This document shows, one piece after another, positions 1-8,298 of a stretch of 43,427 nucleotides of DNA. Both the position numbers and the translations under genes were made by a program. The stretch comes from Actinomadura sp. 7K507 (GTDB lineage Bacteria > Actinomycetota > Actinomycetes > Streptosporangiales > Streptosporangiaceae). Location: the NCBI RefSeq assembly GCF_004348425.1, contig NZ_SMKK01000057.1:1-43427 (forward strand). The letters run 5' to 3'. Under the pieces are notes generated by a model. That model was given only the letters and a program-made list of their open reading frames with translations, was not told the DNA's origin and ran no database searches. Position 1 is the first letter of the stretch. Every line of letters starts with the position of its first letter.

Positions 1-2
1 CC

Positions 3-1049
3 CCGCCACCCGTACCGGTCCCGTTGACCGCGCCTCCGCCCGACGTACCCACGGCCCCTGTCCTTCCCCCGGTGCCCGGCCGGGCGGACGGTCCGGACCG
101 TCGCGGCGGGCCCTCCAGACGCGCCAAGCTCACCGCCACCGCCGTGGCGGGCGTGCTGGTGGCCGGAGCGGTGGCGGGAGGCCTCTACTACTTCGCCGGG
201 CCGTCCGGCGAGGCGGAGAAGCCGCCGGGGCCCGCGGCGTTCCCGTCCGATCCGATGCTCGTCCGGATCGACACCCGGCCCGGCTGGCCGGAGTCGTGCC
301 ACGCCGACATCGGCCGCTACCGGCCGGGCGAGCCGTCCGCGACGACGCTCGCCGGCGGGGACCGCTGCGAGATGCTGCCCGAGCCGTCCCCGGACGGCCG
401 CCGCATCGCGTTCACCCGGACGGGCGGCGGCGAGCGGGAGGCGTGGGTGATGAACGCCGACGGCTCCGGCGCGCGGAAGGTCACCGACATCGCGGGCGGC
501 CGGGTGACCTGGTCGCCGGACGGCACGCGGCTGGCCTACATCGGCGACGACGGCGGCACCCGGCAGATCTTCACGATCACCCTGCGGGGGCACGACGTCA
601 CCCGGCTCACCCGGGACGACTCGGTCAAGGACGATCCGATGTGGTCGTCCACGCAGAAGCTCGTGTTCTGGAGTGACCGCGACGGCGACGAGGAGATCTA
701 CACCCTCGACCCGAACACCCCGGGGTCGCCCTGGACGAAGCTGACCAGGGACGGCGTCCGCTCGGTGGACCCCGAGTGGTCCCCCGACGGCTCCAGGATC
801 GCGTTCACCCGGGGCGAGTCCGAGCACAGCTCGATCTGGGTGATGAACGCCGACGGGTCCGGGGCGCGCGCCGTGACCACGGGCGGCCGGGACGACATGG
901 ACCCGGCGTGGTCCCCCGACGGCCACTGGATCTGCTACGTGCGCGGCTCGGTCACCGAACCGGTCGTCCACGCCGTCCGCCTGGACGGCACCGGCGACCG
1001 GGTGGTCACTCCGCAAGGGCGCACGTTCGGCCACCCCGCCTGGACGTAG
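3..1049 (+). CDS. Membrane-anchored PD40/TolB-like beta-propeller protein, 5' end outside window
   Basis: The reading frame is open from the first bases of the window and is proline-rich upstream of a TTG at 24, so the true start lies outside. Counting from that TTG, a basic stretch precedes one membrane segment (about residues 38-58, TAVAGVLVAGAVAGGLYYF). The outer part carries repeated PD40 motifs (SPDGRRIAFTR, SPDGTRLAYIG, SPDGSRIAFTR, SPDGHWICYVR), typical of TolB-like propeller blades. The arrangement of Pro-rich linker, single membrane span and extracellular propeller is often the C-terminal half of an actinobacterial Ser/Thr kinase sensor, so the missing part may be a kinase domain; that is inference. 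The propeller probably binds a ligand or protein outside the cell. Confidence 0.75.
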   Translation, partial: PPPVPVPLTAPPPDVPTAPVLPPVPGRADGPDRRGGPSRRAKLTATAVAGVLVAGAVAGGLYYFAGPSGEAEKPPGPAAFPSDPMLVRIDTRPGWPESCHADIGRYRPGEPSATTLAGGDRCEMLPEPSPDGRRIAFTRTGGGEREAWVMNADGSGARKVTDIAGGRVTWSPDGTRLAYIGDDGGTRQIFTITLRGHDVTRLTRDDSVKDDPMWSSTQKLVFWSDRDGDEEIYTLDPNTPGSPWTKLTRDGVRSVDPEWSPDGSRIAFTRGESEHSSIWVMNADGSGARAVTTGGRDDMDPAWSPDGHWICYVRGSVTEPVVHAVRLDGTGDRVVTPQGRTFGHPAWT

Positions 1050-1075
1050 CGGCCGCAGCCACTACTCTGCCCCGC

Positions 1076-2107
1076 ATGCGGTGGCGACACGACTCCTGGG
1101 TCACCCGGGGCGGCCTGGGCCTCGCGGTGCTGGTCCTGCTCGGCGGCGGCTACCTGTTGCTGCGGCCGGACTCGCCCGAGGAGCGTCTGTCGGAGATCTG
1201 CGGCGGAATGCTCCCGGCCCGCGACACGCTCGGCATGATCTTCGATGCCGACGACCTCGACATCGAGGACCGGCTCATCGGCGACTCCGCCGGGGTCCCG
1301 GAACTCAGCAGGCGCTGCAAGGCGAACAACATCCTGGTCACCATCGAGCCCGCCACCGGAACCGGCCGGCCGTTCGGCACGCGCGCCTTCAAGCCGCGCC
1401 ACCAGGCCATGCCGGTGCCGCTCGGATCCGGGTGGACGGGCTTCGTCGTCAGGGACGACGACAGCGACACCGCGGAGGTGCTCCTCGGCTGCGACGGCTG
1501 GCCCTTCCTGGAGGCCAAGGGCCTCCTCGTCACCGTCAGGGACGGCTACGGCGCCGACATGGACCCGCGGCACCGGGCGGACATCGCCCGCCTCGTGACG
1601 GACATCGCCCGGCGCGCCGCCGAGAAGACGGGATGTGACACCGAGCCGGGCTCCAGGATCGAGGGCATCGCACCGCTGCCGCCGGAGACCTTCAGCCGGG
1701 TCTCCGGCGCCACGGGCACCTGCAAGGGGATGACGTCCCGTCCGTCCGCCCGCGAGACGCCGGCGGGCATCTCCCCGGTCGAGTACTGCGTCCTCAAGGA
1801 CGGACTGGTCCTGACCGCCGCGTACGGCCCCTACCCCAAGATCGATCCGGAAGCGGACGACCCCGCGGGCGTCAGCGCTTCCTCCATGTGGGGCACGGCC
1901 GCCTGTGAGGGCGTCCTGGAAACCGCGTACTACCGTGCGGTGCCCCGGGACTACACCAGGAACCTCGCCGCCGGGGACGGCGCCTCTGAGGACGATGCGG
2001 AGCCGCCCACCGAGGCCGAACTCGCGGATCTGGCCCGCTTCGCCGAGGCGTCCGCCGCCCGGCACGGCTGCGAGGCTCCCGTCCTGCCCTCGGGGGCCGA
2101 CGCCTGA
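1076..2107 (+). CDS. Cys-rich membrane-anchored exported protein, function unknown
   Basis: 343 aa from the ATG at 1076, 26 nt after the preceding stop. Residues about 9-27 form a single hydrophobic segment (signal anchor or signal peptide) after a short basic N-terminus. The rest is soluble and contains eight cysteines. Two halves look alike: each opens with a Cys-Gly/Lys-Gly-Met type motif (ICGGML; TCKGM), has mid-module cysteines, and closes with an Ala/Arg-rich helix ending in a Cys (EKTGCDTE; ARHGCEAP). This suggests a tandemly duplicated disulfide-bonded domain. I do not recognise a family. It may be co-transcribed with the upstream propeller gene. Confidence 0.7.
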   Translation: MRWRHDSWVTRGGLGLAVLVLLGGGYLLLRPDSPEERLSEICGGMLPARDTLGMIFDADDLDIEDRLIGDSAGVPELSRRCKANNILVTIEPATGTGRPFGTRAFKPRHQAMPVPLGSGWTGFVVRDDDSDTAEVLLGCDGWPFLEAKGLLVTVRDGYGADMDPRHRADIARLVTDIARRAAEKTGCDTEPGSRIEGIAPLPPETFSRVSGATGTCKGMTSRPSARETPAGISPVEYCVLKDGLVLTAAYGPYPKIDPEADDPAGVSASSMWGTAACEGVLETAYYRAVPRDYTRNLAAGDGASEDDAEPPTEAELADLARFAEASAARHGCEAPVLPSGADA

Positions 2108-2122
2108 CCGGCCGCGCCGGGG

Positions 2123-3052
2123 TCAGGCGGTGATCATGTCGAGGCGGCGCAGGATGACGCCCTCGCGCAGCGCCCAGGGGCAGACCTCCAGCTCGGTGAG
2201 CTGGAACAGGTCCATCGCGGCGTCCGCGACGATCGCGCCGGCGAGCAGCTGCGGGGCGCGCCGCTCGGAGACGCCCGGCAGCGCGGCGCACTCGGCGGAC
2301 GGCATCGGCGCGAGCTTGTCGGCCCACTCGGTCAGGTCGGCGCCCGCCAGAACGCGCCGCTGGTAGGGGCCCTCGGCCGTGGGGGCGGCGCCGCCGACCC
2401 GGGCGAGCTGCTTGAACGTCTTGGACGTGGCGACCGCGTGGTCGGCCGGTCCGTACTTGGCGACGTCCCCGACCCGGCGGGCGATCTCCGCGCGGACGTG
2501 GCGGCGCAGGTCGCGGACCTCCTCCGGGGGCGGCGGGTCCGCGGTGAACCGGTCGCGGGTGAGCCGCGCCGCGCCGAGCGGCAGGGAGAACGCCACGTCC
2601 GGCTCCTCGTCGATCCCGGACGCGATCTCCAGCGAGCCGCCGCCGATGTCCACCACGAGCAGCCGCCCCGACGACCAGCCGAACCAGCGCCGGACGGCGA
2701 GGAACGTCAGCCGCGCCTCCTCCTCGCCCGGCAGCGCCCGGATGTCGATCTCCTTGTCGGAGCGGACGCGTTCGAGGACCTCCTCGCCGTTGGCGGCGTC
2801 GCGGAGCGCGGAGGTGGCGAAGGCGACGAGGTCCTCGACGCCTTTGTCCTCGGCGACCTGGAGCGCCTCGTCGATGAAGTTGCGCAGCAGCGCCTCGCCC
2901 TCCCCGGACAGGCTGTCTCCTTCGTCGAGGTGGTCGGTGAGCCGCAGGTCCGCCTTGTGGGAGTACGCGGGGAGGGGCCGGGCCCCCTCGTGGGCGTCCA
3001 CCACCAGCAGGTGCACGGTGTTCGAGCCCACGTCCAGCACGCCGAGTCGCAT
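2123..3052 (-). CDS. Ppx/GppA family exopolyphosphatase / pppGpp phosphohydrolase
   Basis: 309 aa. The ATG at 3052 is chosen because the family's N-terminal phosphate-binding motif ([14 protein letters not shown]) follows directly; a longer frame upstream has no family character. The second ASKHA phosphate motif [10 protein letters not shown] sits near residue 135. Length matches the short actinobacterial Ppx1/Ppx2 proteins, which lack the C-terminal HD domain of E. coli Ppx. The family removes terminal phosphate from polyphosphate and in some members from pppGpp; which substrate applies here cannot be read from sequence. An AT-rich run (3057-3066) lies just upstream of the ATG and could hold a -10 box for a leaderless transcript. 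The gene converges with the exported protein gene at 2107. Confidence 0.85.
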   Translation of the reverse strand: MRLGVLDVGSNTVHLLVVDAHEGARPLPAYSHKADLRLTDHLDEGDSLSGEGEALLRNFIDEALQVAEDKGVEDLVAFATSALRDAANGEEVLERVRSDKEIDIRALPGEEEARLTFLAVRRWFGWSSGRLLVVDIGGGSLEIASGIDEEPDVAFSLPLGAARLTRDRFTADPPPPEEVRDLRRHVRAEIARRVGDVAKYGPADHAVATSKTFKQLARVGGAAPTAEGPYQRRVLAGADLTEWADKLAPMPSAECAALPGVSERRAPQLLAGAIVADAAMDLFQLTELEVCPWALREGVILRRLDMITA

Positions 3053-3180
3053 GCGCAAAAAATATCGGACGGCACTCCGGCCCTTCGGGACGACCAGCCC
3101 CGAACCGTCAGAACGGACATGTTCCCGCAGGTGCGGAGCACGGCAGGACACGGCATTGTGGCGGCCGCGGAGCCCGCTGC

Positions 3181-4149
3181 TCAGCCCGCGGGCGGCTCGG
3201 GCAGCTCGTCCGGCGCCGGGTAGGAGCTCTGCGCGCCGTGCTTGCGGACGGCGGCGGCGCCCACCCGGGTGGCGTAGCGAGCGGCGTCCCGCAGCGAGTC
3301 CCCGCGGGCGAGCCGCAGGCAGAGCGCGGCCGTGAAGGCGTCGCCCGCGCCGGTCGTGTCGACGGCCTCCGCCTTCGGGGACGGAACGGACGCCGTCCCC
3401 TCGCCGTCCGCGACCACGACCCCCTCGGGCCCGAGCGTGACGACGACCGACCGGGGCCCGGACCGATTCCTTGTGGGGGGACGACCCCCCACGCCCCCCG
3501 GAACGGCCCCGACGAGCGCCGCCGCCGTCTCGTGCGGCCCGCCGTCGCCGCCCAGCAGGTAGGCCGCCTCGTGCTCGTTGACGACGAGAGGGTCGCAGAG
3601 GGCGAGCAGCTCGTCCGGGACGGGGGCCGGCGGCGAGAGGTTGAGGACGACCCGCCCGCCCGCCTCGGCGGCGGCTCGGGCGGCGGCCTCGACGGCGGGC
3701 AGCGGAACCTCCAGCTGGAACGACACGACCGAGGCACCGGCGATCATGGCTCGGGCGGCGGCGACGTCGTCCGGGCCGACCCGCGCGTTGGCGCCGGGCG
3801 AGACGATGATGCTGTTGTCGCCGTCCGCCCCGACCGTGATCAGCGCGACACCGCTCGGCGTGCCCTGGGTGGTGGTCAGATGGGCGAGGTCCACGCCGTC
3901 GGCGGCGAGGGCGCCGCGGAGCATCTCGCCGTGCCCGTCGTCGCCGACGCGCCCGACGATGCCGACCCGCCCGCCGAGCCGCGCCGCCGCGACGGCCTGG
4001 TTGGCGCCCTTGCCGCCCGGATGGGTGGCGAGGTCGGAGCCGAGCACGGTCTCCCCCGGCGCGGGCCTCCGGTCGACGCCGACCACCAGGTCCGCGTTGA
4101 CCGATCCGACGACGACGACTTCCCAGCTCTGCGAGCGTTCTTCGATCAC
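3181..4149 (-). CDS. rbsK: Ribokinase (PfkB family)
   Basis: 322 aa, GTG start at 4149. PfkB signatures are clear: substrate-binding GSVNADLVV near the N-terminus, the glycine-rich [18 protein letters not shown] (about residues 43-60), and the ATP/anion-hole motif [13 protein letters not shown] (about 263-275) with the catalytic Asp. It should phosphorylate D-ribose, or a related free sugar such as deoxyribose, in the cytoplasm. Residues about 217-229 ([14 protein letters not shown]) do not look like ribokinase: they lie in the connection before the strand [10 protein letters not shown] and are encoded by a GC-rich palindromic repeat also found near rhaB. No transporter is adjacent. A LacI-type operator overlaps the promoter. 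Confidence 0.9.
   Translation of the reverse strand: MIEERSQSWEVVVVGSVNADLVVGVDRRPAPGETVLGSDLATHPGGKGANQAVAAARLGGRVGIVGRVGDDGHGEMLRGALAADGVDLAHLTTTQGTPSGVALITVGADGDNSIIVSPGANARVGPDDVAAARAMIAGASVVSFQLEVPLPAVEAAARAAAEAGGRVVLNLSPPAPVPDELLALCDPLVVNEHEAAYLLGGDGGPHETAAALVGAVPGGVGGRPPTRNRSGPRSVVVTLGPEGVVVADGEGTASVPSPKAEAVDTTGAGDAFTAALCLRLARGDSLRDAARYATRVGAAAVRKHGAQSSYPAPDELPEPPAG
3462..3505 (-). repeat. Palindromic GC-rich repeat inside the ribokinase gene (copy 1)
   Basis: Positions 3473-3492 form a hairpin with 8-bp arms GTGGGGGG/CCCCCCAC and a 4-nt loop. Read on the minus strand, the hairpin and its flanks match 32161-32200 closely: both have GGGGCGTGGGGGG, then CG, then CCCCCCAC, then GGAA two bases later and further G-rich sequence. 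The element is in frame with ribokinase and codes for Gly/Pro/Arg-rich residues. Confidence 0.6.
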
Positions 4150-4150
4150 G

Positions 4151-4187
4151 GTGTAACCGATTACACGTGCCGGACCGTCCCGCGCAA
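4151..4187 (-). promoter_or_regulatory. Promoter with LacI-type operator for ribokinase
   Basis: Positions 4151-4166 read GTGTAACCGATTACAC, a 16-bp near-palindrome with central CG (two mismatched pairs), the form of a LacI/GalR-family operator. On the minus strand a -35 TTGCGC (4182-4187), an 18-bp spacer and a -10 TAATCG (4158-4163) place the transcription start at or near the GTG at 4149. The transcript would be leaderless, and the operator overlaps the -10 box. No ribosome binding site precedes the GTG, which agrees. Confidence 0.5.
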
Positions 4188-4199
4188 CCCGGGGTGCCG

Positions 4200-4418
4200 C
4201 TAGCGAGCGCGCAGCTCGGCCAGATCGACCACCTCCGCCAGGTCCTCGACGGACGCGTAATAGCCGCGCCCGGCGAGCACCCCGTTCCTCGTCACCAGGA
4301 ACGCGCTCGGCCCGCGCACGCCGGCGAACTCGGCCAGGACCCGGTGCGCACCGCTCAGCCGCACCGCCGTGACGCGCAGTCCGCCGGGCCCCGTCCAGCT
4401 CCCCCGATCATCCCCCAC
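4200..4418 (-). CDS. Short thioredoxin-like stub, possible gene remnant
   Basis: 72 aa if started at the GTG at 4418; the frame stays open further upstream but then only mirrors the MarR gene. The C-terminal half ([20 protein letters not shown], then an acidic helix) resembles the last strand-turn-strand-helix of thioredoxin/peroxiredoxin folds, where a Pro is followed by a strand and a 'dG.v' turn. The N-terminal half with the redox Cys pair is absent, so this is either a decayed gene or an unrelated small protein. Its end lies 50 bp from the ribokinase start, over the ribokinase promoter side. Confidence 0.35.
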   Translation of the reverse strand: MGDDRGSWTGPGGLRVTAVRLSGAHRVLAEFAGVRGPSAFLVTRNGVLAGRGYYASVEDLAEVVDLAELRAR

Positions 4419-4482
4419 ATGCAGAACGTTACGTTGAGTGACGATCTGTGACGGCGGCGGGCTCGGTAGCGCTGGGCGGATC

Positions 4483-4932
4483 TCAGCCGGTCTCGCGGGC
4501 GCGCTGGTCGCGGGCGATCTCCTGGAGCGCGTCCTTGAAGGCGTCGAAGCGCTCTTCACCCATCGTCCGCCGGTGGCGCTCCTCGATGCCGGCGAGGATG
4601 GCGCGGGCCTTCGCGACCTCGTCGAGCCCTTGCTCGGTGGGGACGATCCGCTTGGCGCGACGGTCCGCGGGGTCGGGTTCGCGGCGGACGTACCCGAGCG
4701 CGACGAGTTCGTCCACGATCGTGCCGACGATCTGCTTGTGCTGCCCGGACCGGGCCGACAGCTCGGTGGCGCGCACGCCCGCGGGCTCGAGGAACGCGAG
4801 GACGGTGCCGTGCCGCGGCCGGACGTCCGGGTGCCCCTGCTCGGCCAGACGCTGGAACAACTCCTCCTGCAGCGCCCGCATCAACTGGCCGGCCAGCATG
4901 CCCAGGTCGGGGACCTCGCGCTCCGCGTCCAT
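4483..4932 (-). CDS. MarR family transcriptional regulator
   Basis: 149 aa, ATG at 4932 preceded by GGAGG at 6-nt spacing. It shows the MarR layout: N-terminal dimerisation helix, winged helix-turn-helix with GVRATELSARSGQHKQIVG as helix-turn-helix and a basic wing RREPDPADRRAKRIVPTEQG (D-R-R motif), then a long C-terminal dimerisation helix. MarR proteins bind short palindromes as dimers and release them on binding small phenolic or other ligands. A dyad at 4952-4970, 20 nt upstream of the start, suggests autoregulation. No divergent target gene remains upstream, where only an IS relic and the end of a GH78 gene are found. Confidence 0.88.
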   Translation of the reverse strand: MDAEREVPDLGMLAGQLMRALQEELFQRLAEQGHPDVRPRHGTVLAFLEPAGVRATELSARSGQHKQIVGTIVDELVALGYVRREPDPADRRAKRIVPTEQGLDEVAKARAILAGIEERHRRTMGEERFDAFKDALQEIARDQRARETG

Positions 4933-4951
4933 GACCGCCTCCCGTACTATT

Positions 4952-4970
4952 TAGTCACATATTTTGACCA
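4952..4970 (-). promoter_or_regulatory. Candidate MarR operator
   Basis: On the minus strand the sequence reads TGGTCA, seven bases AAATATG, TGACTA: an imperfect inverted repeat (5 of 6 pairs) in an AT-rich island (4941-4990) that is unusual for this genome. Its place just upstream of the MarR start fits an autoregulatory operator overlapping the promoter. Confidence 0.4.
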
Positions 4971-5042
4971 TCAATATCCGTTACTATACCTCGGGGCGCA
5001 GATGTAGTCACGGTCAGTTTCAGTCCATGACATCAGGGATGA

Positions 5043-5114
5043 CGCAAATCCAGGTCCAACCTGCATGCATGTGTCGCCGTGGTGACCAAGTACCGGCGGG
5101 CAGTGTTCACCCGT
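5043..5114 (+). mobile_element. Relic of an IS200/IS605-family TnpA transposase gene (N-terminal fragment)
   Basis: In the frame starting at 5043 the plus strand encodes RKSRSNLHACVAVV followed by TKYRRAVFT. This matches the near-universal start of IS200/IS605 Y1 transposases (pattern: N-L-H-x-H-x-V-F-V-T-K-Y-R-R-x-V-F). A stop (TGA, 5040-5042) precedes it in frame, the HUH histidine position is altered to Cys, and the match ends by about 5114, so it is a dead fragment. The last bases overlap, in antisense, the final codons of the GH78 gene. Confidence 0.6.
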
Positions 5115-8100
5115 TACTCCCGTTCACTGAGATGGGGCCCGAGCCGACCGGGCCGATGGTGAGGAGCCGGCCGGTGGCGTCGCGGCCCGTGGTGCGGGGG
5201 GCGCGGGCGTGGGGTCCGGTGACGTGGACGTCGCGGGGGTCGGCGTCGCCCAGCTCGATGACGAGCCGGGCCGAGGTGTTGGGCGGCACGTCCACGTCCA
5301 GCCGGTAGCGCCTCTCCCGGTTCAGCGCGACGGAGACCGGGCCGCGGACCGTGGGGACGCGGCCGGAAAACCGGGTGAGGCCGCCGGGGCGGGGCCGGAC
5401 CTCGATCTCGGCGGCGCCCGGCGCGGTGATCCGCACGCCGAGGATGTGGCGCGGGATCACGTTCGCGGGTGCGGAACCCCAGGCGTGGGAGAACGTCATG
5501 TTGGGCTTCAGGGACGGGTCCCACGCCTCCGCGACGATGGTCGCACCGAGGTCGTCCATCATGTGCAGCCACGAGCTGAGGCCCTTGGCCGTCATCAGGC
5601 CGATCGCAGCCTCGGCCCGTCCGGTGGCGAACAGGGCGTCCAGGAGGAACTGCGCGCCGTAGACGCTGACCTTCATGCCGCCGTCCGCGAGGGTCTTGCC
5701 CAAGGCGTGGACGACGGAATCGGGGACCGTGCCGGGTCCGGCCACACCGAGCGCGACCGGGTAGGCGGTCGCGTGCTGTGCGCTGTGGGTGGTGCCTACG
5801 CCGTCGACGAACCGTCCGTTGGCGGTGTCCAGGAGCTTCTCGCGCATGGCGGCGGCGAGCTTGTCGGCCCGCCCACGCCATGTCCTCGCGTCGCCGGTCT
5901 TGCCCAGGACGGCGGCGATGTCGGCCATGGCGGTGAACGCGGCGTACTGGCAGGCGTTCACGACGGTGTTGACTTCGGTGAAAACGTAGCCGTCCCGGTT
6001 GGACACGGGCCAGTCGACCAGATCGCCGAGGTCGCGGCTGGACGAGCCGGGGTCCTTGTGGACGAGCCCGTCGTCGCCCAGGTACGACGTCAGGTGCTTG
6101 GCCGCGAGGACGTCGTAGTCGGCGGCGAGTTGCTCAGGGTCACCGGTGTGCAGGTAGTCCTGCCAGGCCGACATGACGTTCATCAGCCGGTACTCGGTCG
6201 GCCAGGTGTGGTTGCGCGCCAGGAACACGTCGGACGCGCGGGCCAGCGCATACGACCGCTGCACCCCGTACTCGGACGCCTGGTTGATCAGCGCGTCCCC
6301 CTCGTAGGGGCCGCGTTCGCGGGTCGGGGTGTCGATGTAGAGGTCGCCGCGCGTCGCCTCGATCGAGTAGCGGCACATGTCGTACAGGCGGTCGAGGTCG
6401 GGGTCGGAACTGGAGAACGAGGCGTCGGAGCCGCGCCAGCCGGCGCGCCAGGCCCGTCCTGTGACCGCGCGCGAGAGGTCGAGTCCGTCATCGCAGAGGA
6501 CCTGCGCGTAGCGGAACCCGCGATAGCCCCAGTGCTCGATGGTCTGGCGGCCGTCGCGGAGGGTCCAGATCTCCCGGTAGGTGACGCCTGCGCGCAGCGC
6601 GTGCCTGACGGTCCCGTCGTCGTTCAGCTCTTCGCCGAGCCTCACTTCGACGGTCTGCCCGGCCTTTCCGCGCACGGAGATCCGGAGGCCGCCCACGATC
6701 TCCTTGCCGAGATCCACCAGCCAGGTACCGGACGAGACCTTCCGCACCGACTCGGGCCGGACGTCGTGCAGCTCGACCGGCTCGATCAGCGCCGGCTCCA
6801 GCCCGTCGATCGCCGCCTTGGCCGCCGCGGGCTCCCAGCCGGAGTCGTCGAAGCCGGGACTCGTCCAGCCGGCTGGTTCCTCCCGCATGTCCCAGTACTC
6901 CTGGGGGCCGTGGTAGAAGCCGGTGCCGAACGTCCCGCCGTCGCGCAGCATCCCGGCCTGGCGGCGCGCCTTCCATTTCGTGCCGCTGCGGACTGTCGTG
7001 GTGGTCCCGTCGGCGTAGGTGACGACGAGCTGGGCGAGGAACCGTTTGTCCTGGGTGGTGAAGGCCAGGGCGGCGAGCGCGTTGCGCCGTCCCGGCTTCA
7101 GCGAGGCCGTCACGTCGAACGAGTTGTAACGCGGTGCCCCGCGCCCATGAGGCGTGGACGCGAAACCGGCCACCTCGCCGTTCACCCAGATCTTCGCCGG
7201 GTACTGGCGCGTCGGTGTCGGCGACTGGGCCGCGACCTGGAGCACGGCGGCCACGATCTGCTTGCGCGACGGAGTGAACTCCGTGCGGAGCAGCGCCCAG
7301 TCGTCGTCCGGCGAACCCGCCGACGACAGGGTCGACTGGCCCTTCTCCAGGGTCAGGGCACCGTCGGCCACGGTCCCGGCGGAGAACGTGCCGCGTCCTT
7401 CGGTGAAGTCCTCGTCGATGACGGCTTCGCCGTCGGGACCCGTGAACGTGACGCGGCCCCAGACGTTCGCCTCGCTGGAACCGTTGCGCATCCCGACCGT
7501 GCCCGTCCGGTACGTCGCGTCGGTCGTGCCGTCGACCTCCGCGCCGTCGATCGACGTCGTGAACGTGGAGCCGGTCATCGCGATCGTGACGTCGTACCAG
7601 CGGCCCGCCTCGACGGGTACCGCCAGGCGCTTCTCCTCCAGCACCCGGTACGTGCCGTCCACGCACACGTGCTTCTTCAGGACGCCGGGCGTCCCGGCGC
7701 GGAGTTGCCACAGGTAGTTGGCGCCCGTCCCGGACGCCCGGAACCACAGGCTCGCCGCGACCGCGGTGATCCGCACCCTGGCCTTGAGGACACCGTCCCC
7801 CAGGCTTGGTGCGGCCGGCGTCCAGATCGGCTCGGCCGTCCACGCGCCGACGCCCGTGGCCAGGAGCGCCGCTTCGGACCAGCGGGACGACCGGTGCCCG
7901 TCGAACGTCCGGACGCGCCACCAGTAGGCCGTCCCGGGCGAGAGTGCCGGGCCTCCGTACGGCACGGCGACGGAGGCGCTGGACGCGACACGGCCGCTGT
8001 CCCAGAAGCGCGGGCCGTGCTCCAGCCGGGCCGGGGTCGTCGCGAACTGGACCTGGTGGTGAGTCTGCTCCGTCCCGTGCCCCAGGTCGGCGACCTGCCA

Positions 8101-8298
8101 GCTCAGCCTGGGCCGGGCCGCCGTGACCCCGAGGCCGTCCGGCATGAGGGAGGTCAGCAGGCCGGACGGTGTGCGGCGCGCCGCGCCGCCCGCGGGGGCC
8201 GCCGCCGCGGTGCCGGCGGAGCCGAGGACGACCACGCCGGTCGCTCCGGCCGCCGACGCGCCGAGGAAACGGCGCCGGGTCATGCCGTCGCGGGTCAC
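5107..8298 (-). CDS. Secreted GH78 alpha-L-rhamnosidase with laminin-G/ConA-like insert (Tat)
   Basis: 1,063 aa from a GTG at 8298 that overlaps the upstream stop as GTGA and has an AGGGG site; an ATG at 8283 is the alternative. The Tat signal TRRRFLGASAAG is followed by an Ala-rich h-region and cleavage region. Domains: N-terminal Fn3-like fold (about 50-130), a ConA-like jelly-roll insert (about 150-300), the bacterial rhamnosidase N domain, the (alpha/alpha)6 catalytic barrel (about 590-950), and a C-terminal beta domain. The acid-side motif DTPTRERGPYEGDA is near residue 660 and the base-side motif AEAWD near 925. It should remove terminal L-rhamnose from glycosides or polysaccharide outside the cell. 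The last codons run into an IS relic. Confidence 0.9.
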   Translation of the reverse strand: MTRDGMTRRRFLGASAAGATGVVVLGSAGTAAAAPAGGAARRTPSGLLTSLMPDGLGVTAARPRLSWQVADLGHGTEQTHHQVQFATTPARLEHGPRFWDSGRVASSASVAVPYGGPALSPGTAYWWRVRTFDGHRSSRWSEAALLATGVGAWTAEPIWTPAAPSLGDGVLKARVRITAVAASLWFRASGTGANYLWQLRAGTPGVLKKHVCVDGTYRVLEEKRLAVPVEAGRWYDVTIAMTGSTFTTSIDGAEVDGTTDATYRTGTVGMRNGSSEANVWGRVTFTGPDGEAVIDEDFTEGRGTFSAGTVADGALTLEKGQSTLSSAGSPDDDWALLRTEFTPSRKQIVAAVLQVAAQSPTPTRQYPAKIWVNGEVAGFASTPHGRGAPRYNSFDVTASLKPGRRNALAALAFTTQDKRFLAQLVVTYADGTTTTVRSGTKWKARRQAGMLRDGGTFGTGFYHGPQEYWDMREEPAGWTSPGFDDSGWEPAAAKAAIDGLEPALIEPVELHDVRPESVRKVSSGTWLVDLGKEIVGGLRISVRGKAGQTVEVRLGEELNDDGTVRHALRAGVTYREIWTLRDGRQTIEHWGYRGFRYAQVLCDDGLDLSRAVTGRAWRAGWRGSDASFSSSDPDLDRLYDMCRYSIEATRGDLYIDTPTRERGPYEGDALINQASEYGVQRSYALARASDVFLARNHTWPTEYRLMNVMSAWQDYLHTGDPEQLAADYDVLAAKHLTSYLGDDGLVHKDPGSSSRDLGDLVDWPVSNRDGYVFTEVNTVVNACQYAAFTAMADIAAVLGKTGDARTWRGRADKLAAAMREKLLDTANGRFVDGVGTTHSAQHATAYPVALGVAGPGTVPDSVVHALGKTLADGGMKVSVYGAQFLLDALFATGRAEAAIGLMTAKGLSSWLHMMDDLGATIVAEAWDPSLKPNMTFSHAWGSAPANVIPRHILGVRITAPGAAEIEVRPRPGGLTRFSGRVPTVRGPVSVALNRERRYRLDVDVPPNTSARLVIELGDADPRDVHVTGPHARAPRTTGRDATGRLLTIGPVGSGPISVNGSNG

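Noticed and set aside
4438..5007. 189-aa plus-strand frame over the MarR gene
   Set aside because: Antisense shadow; the minus strand has a full MarR domain with a good ribosome binding site.
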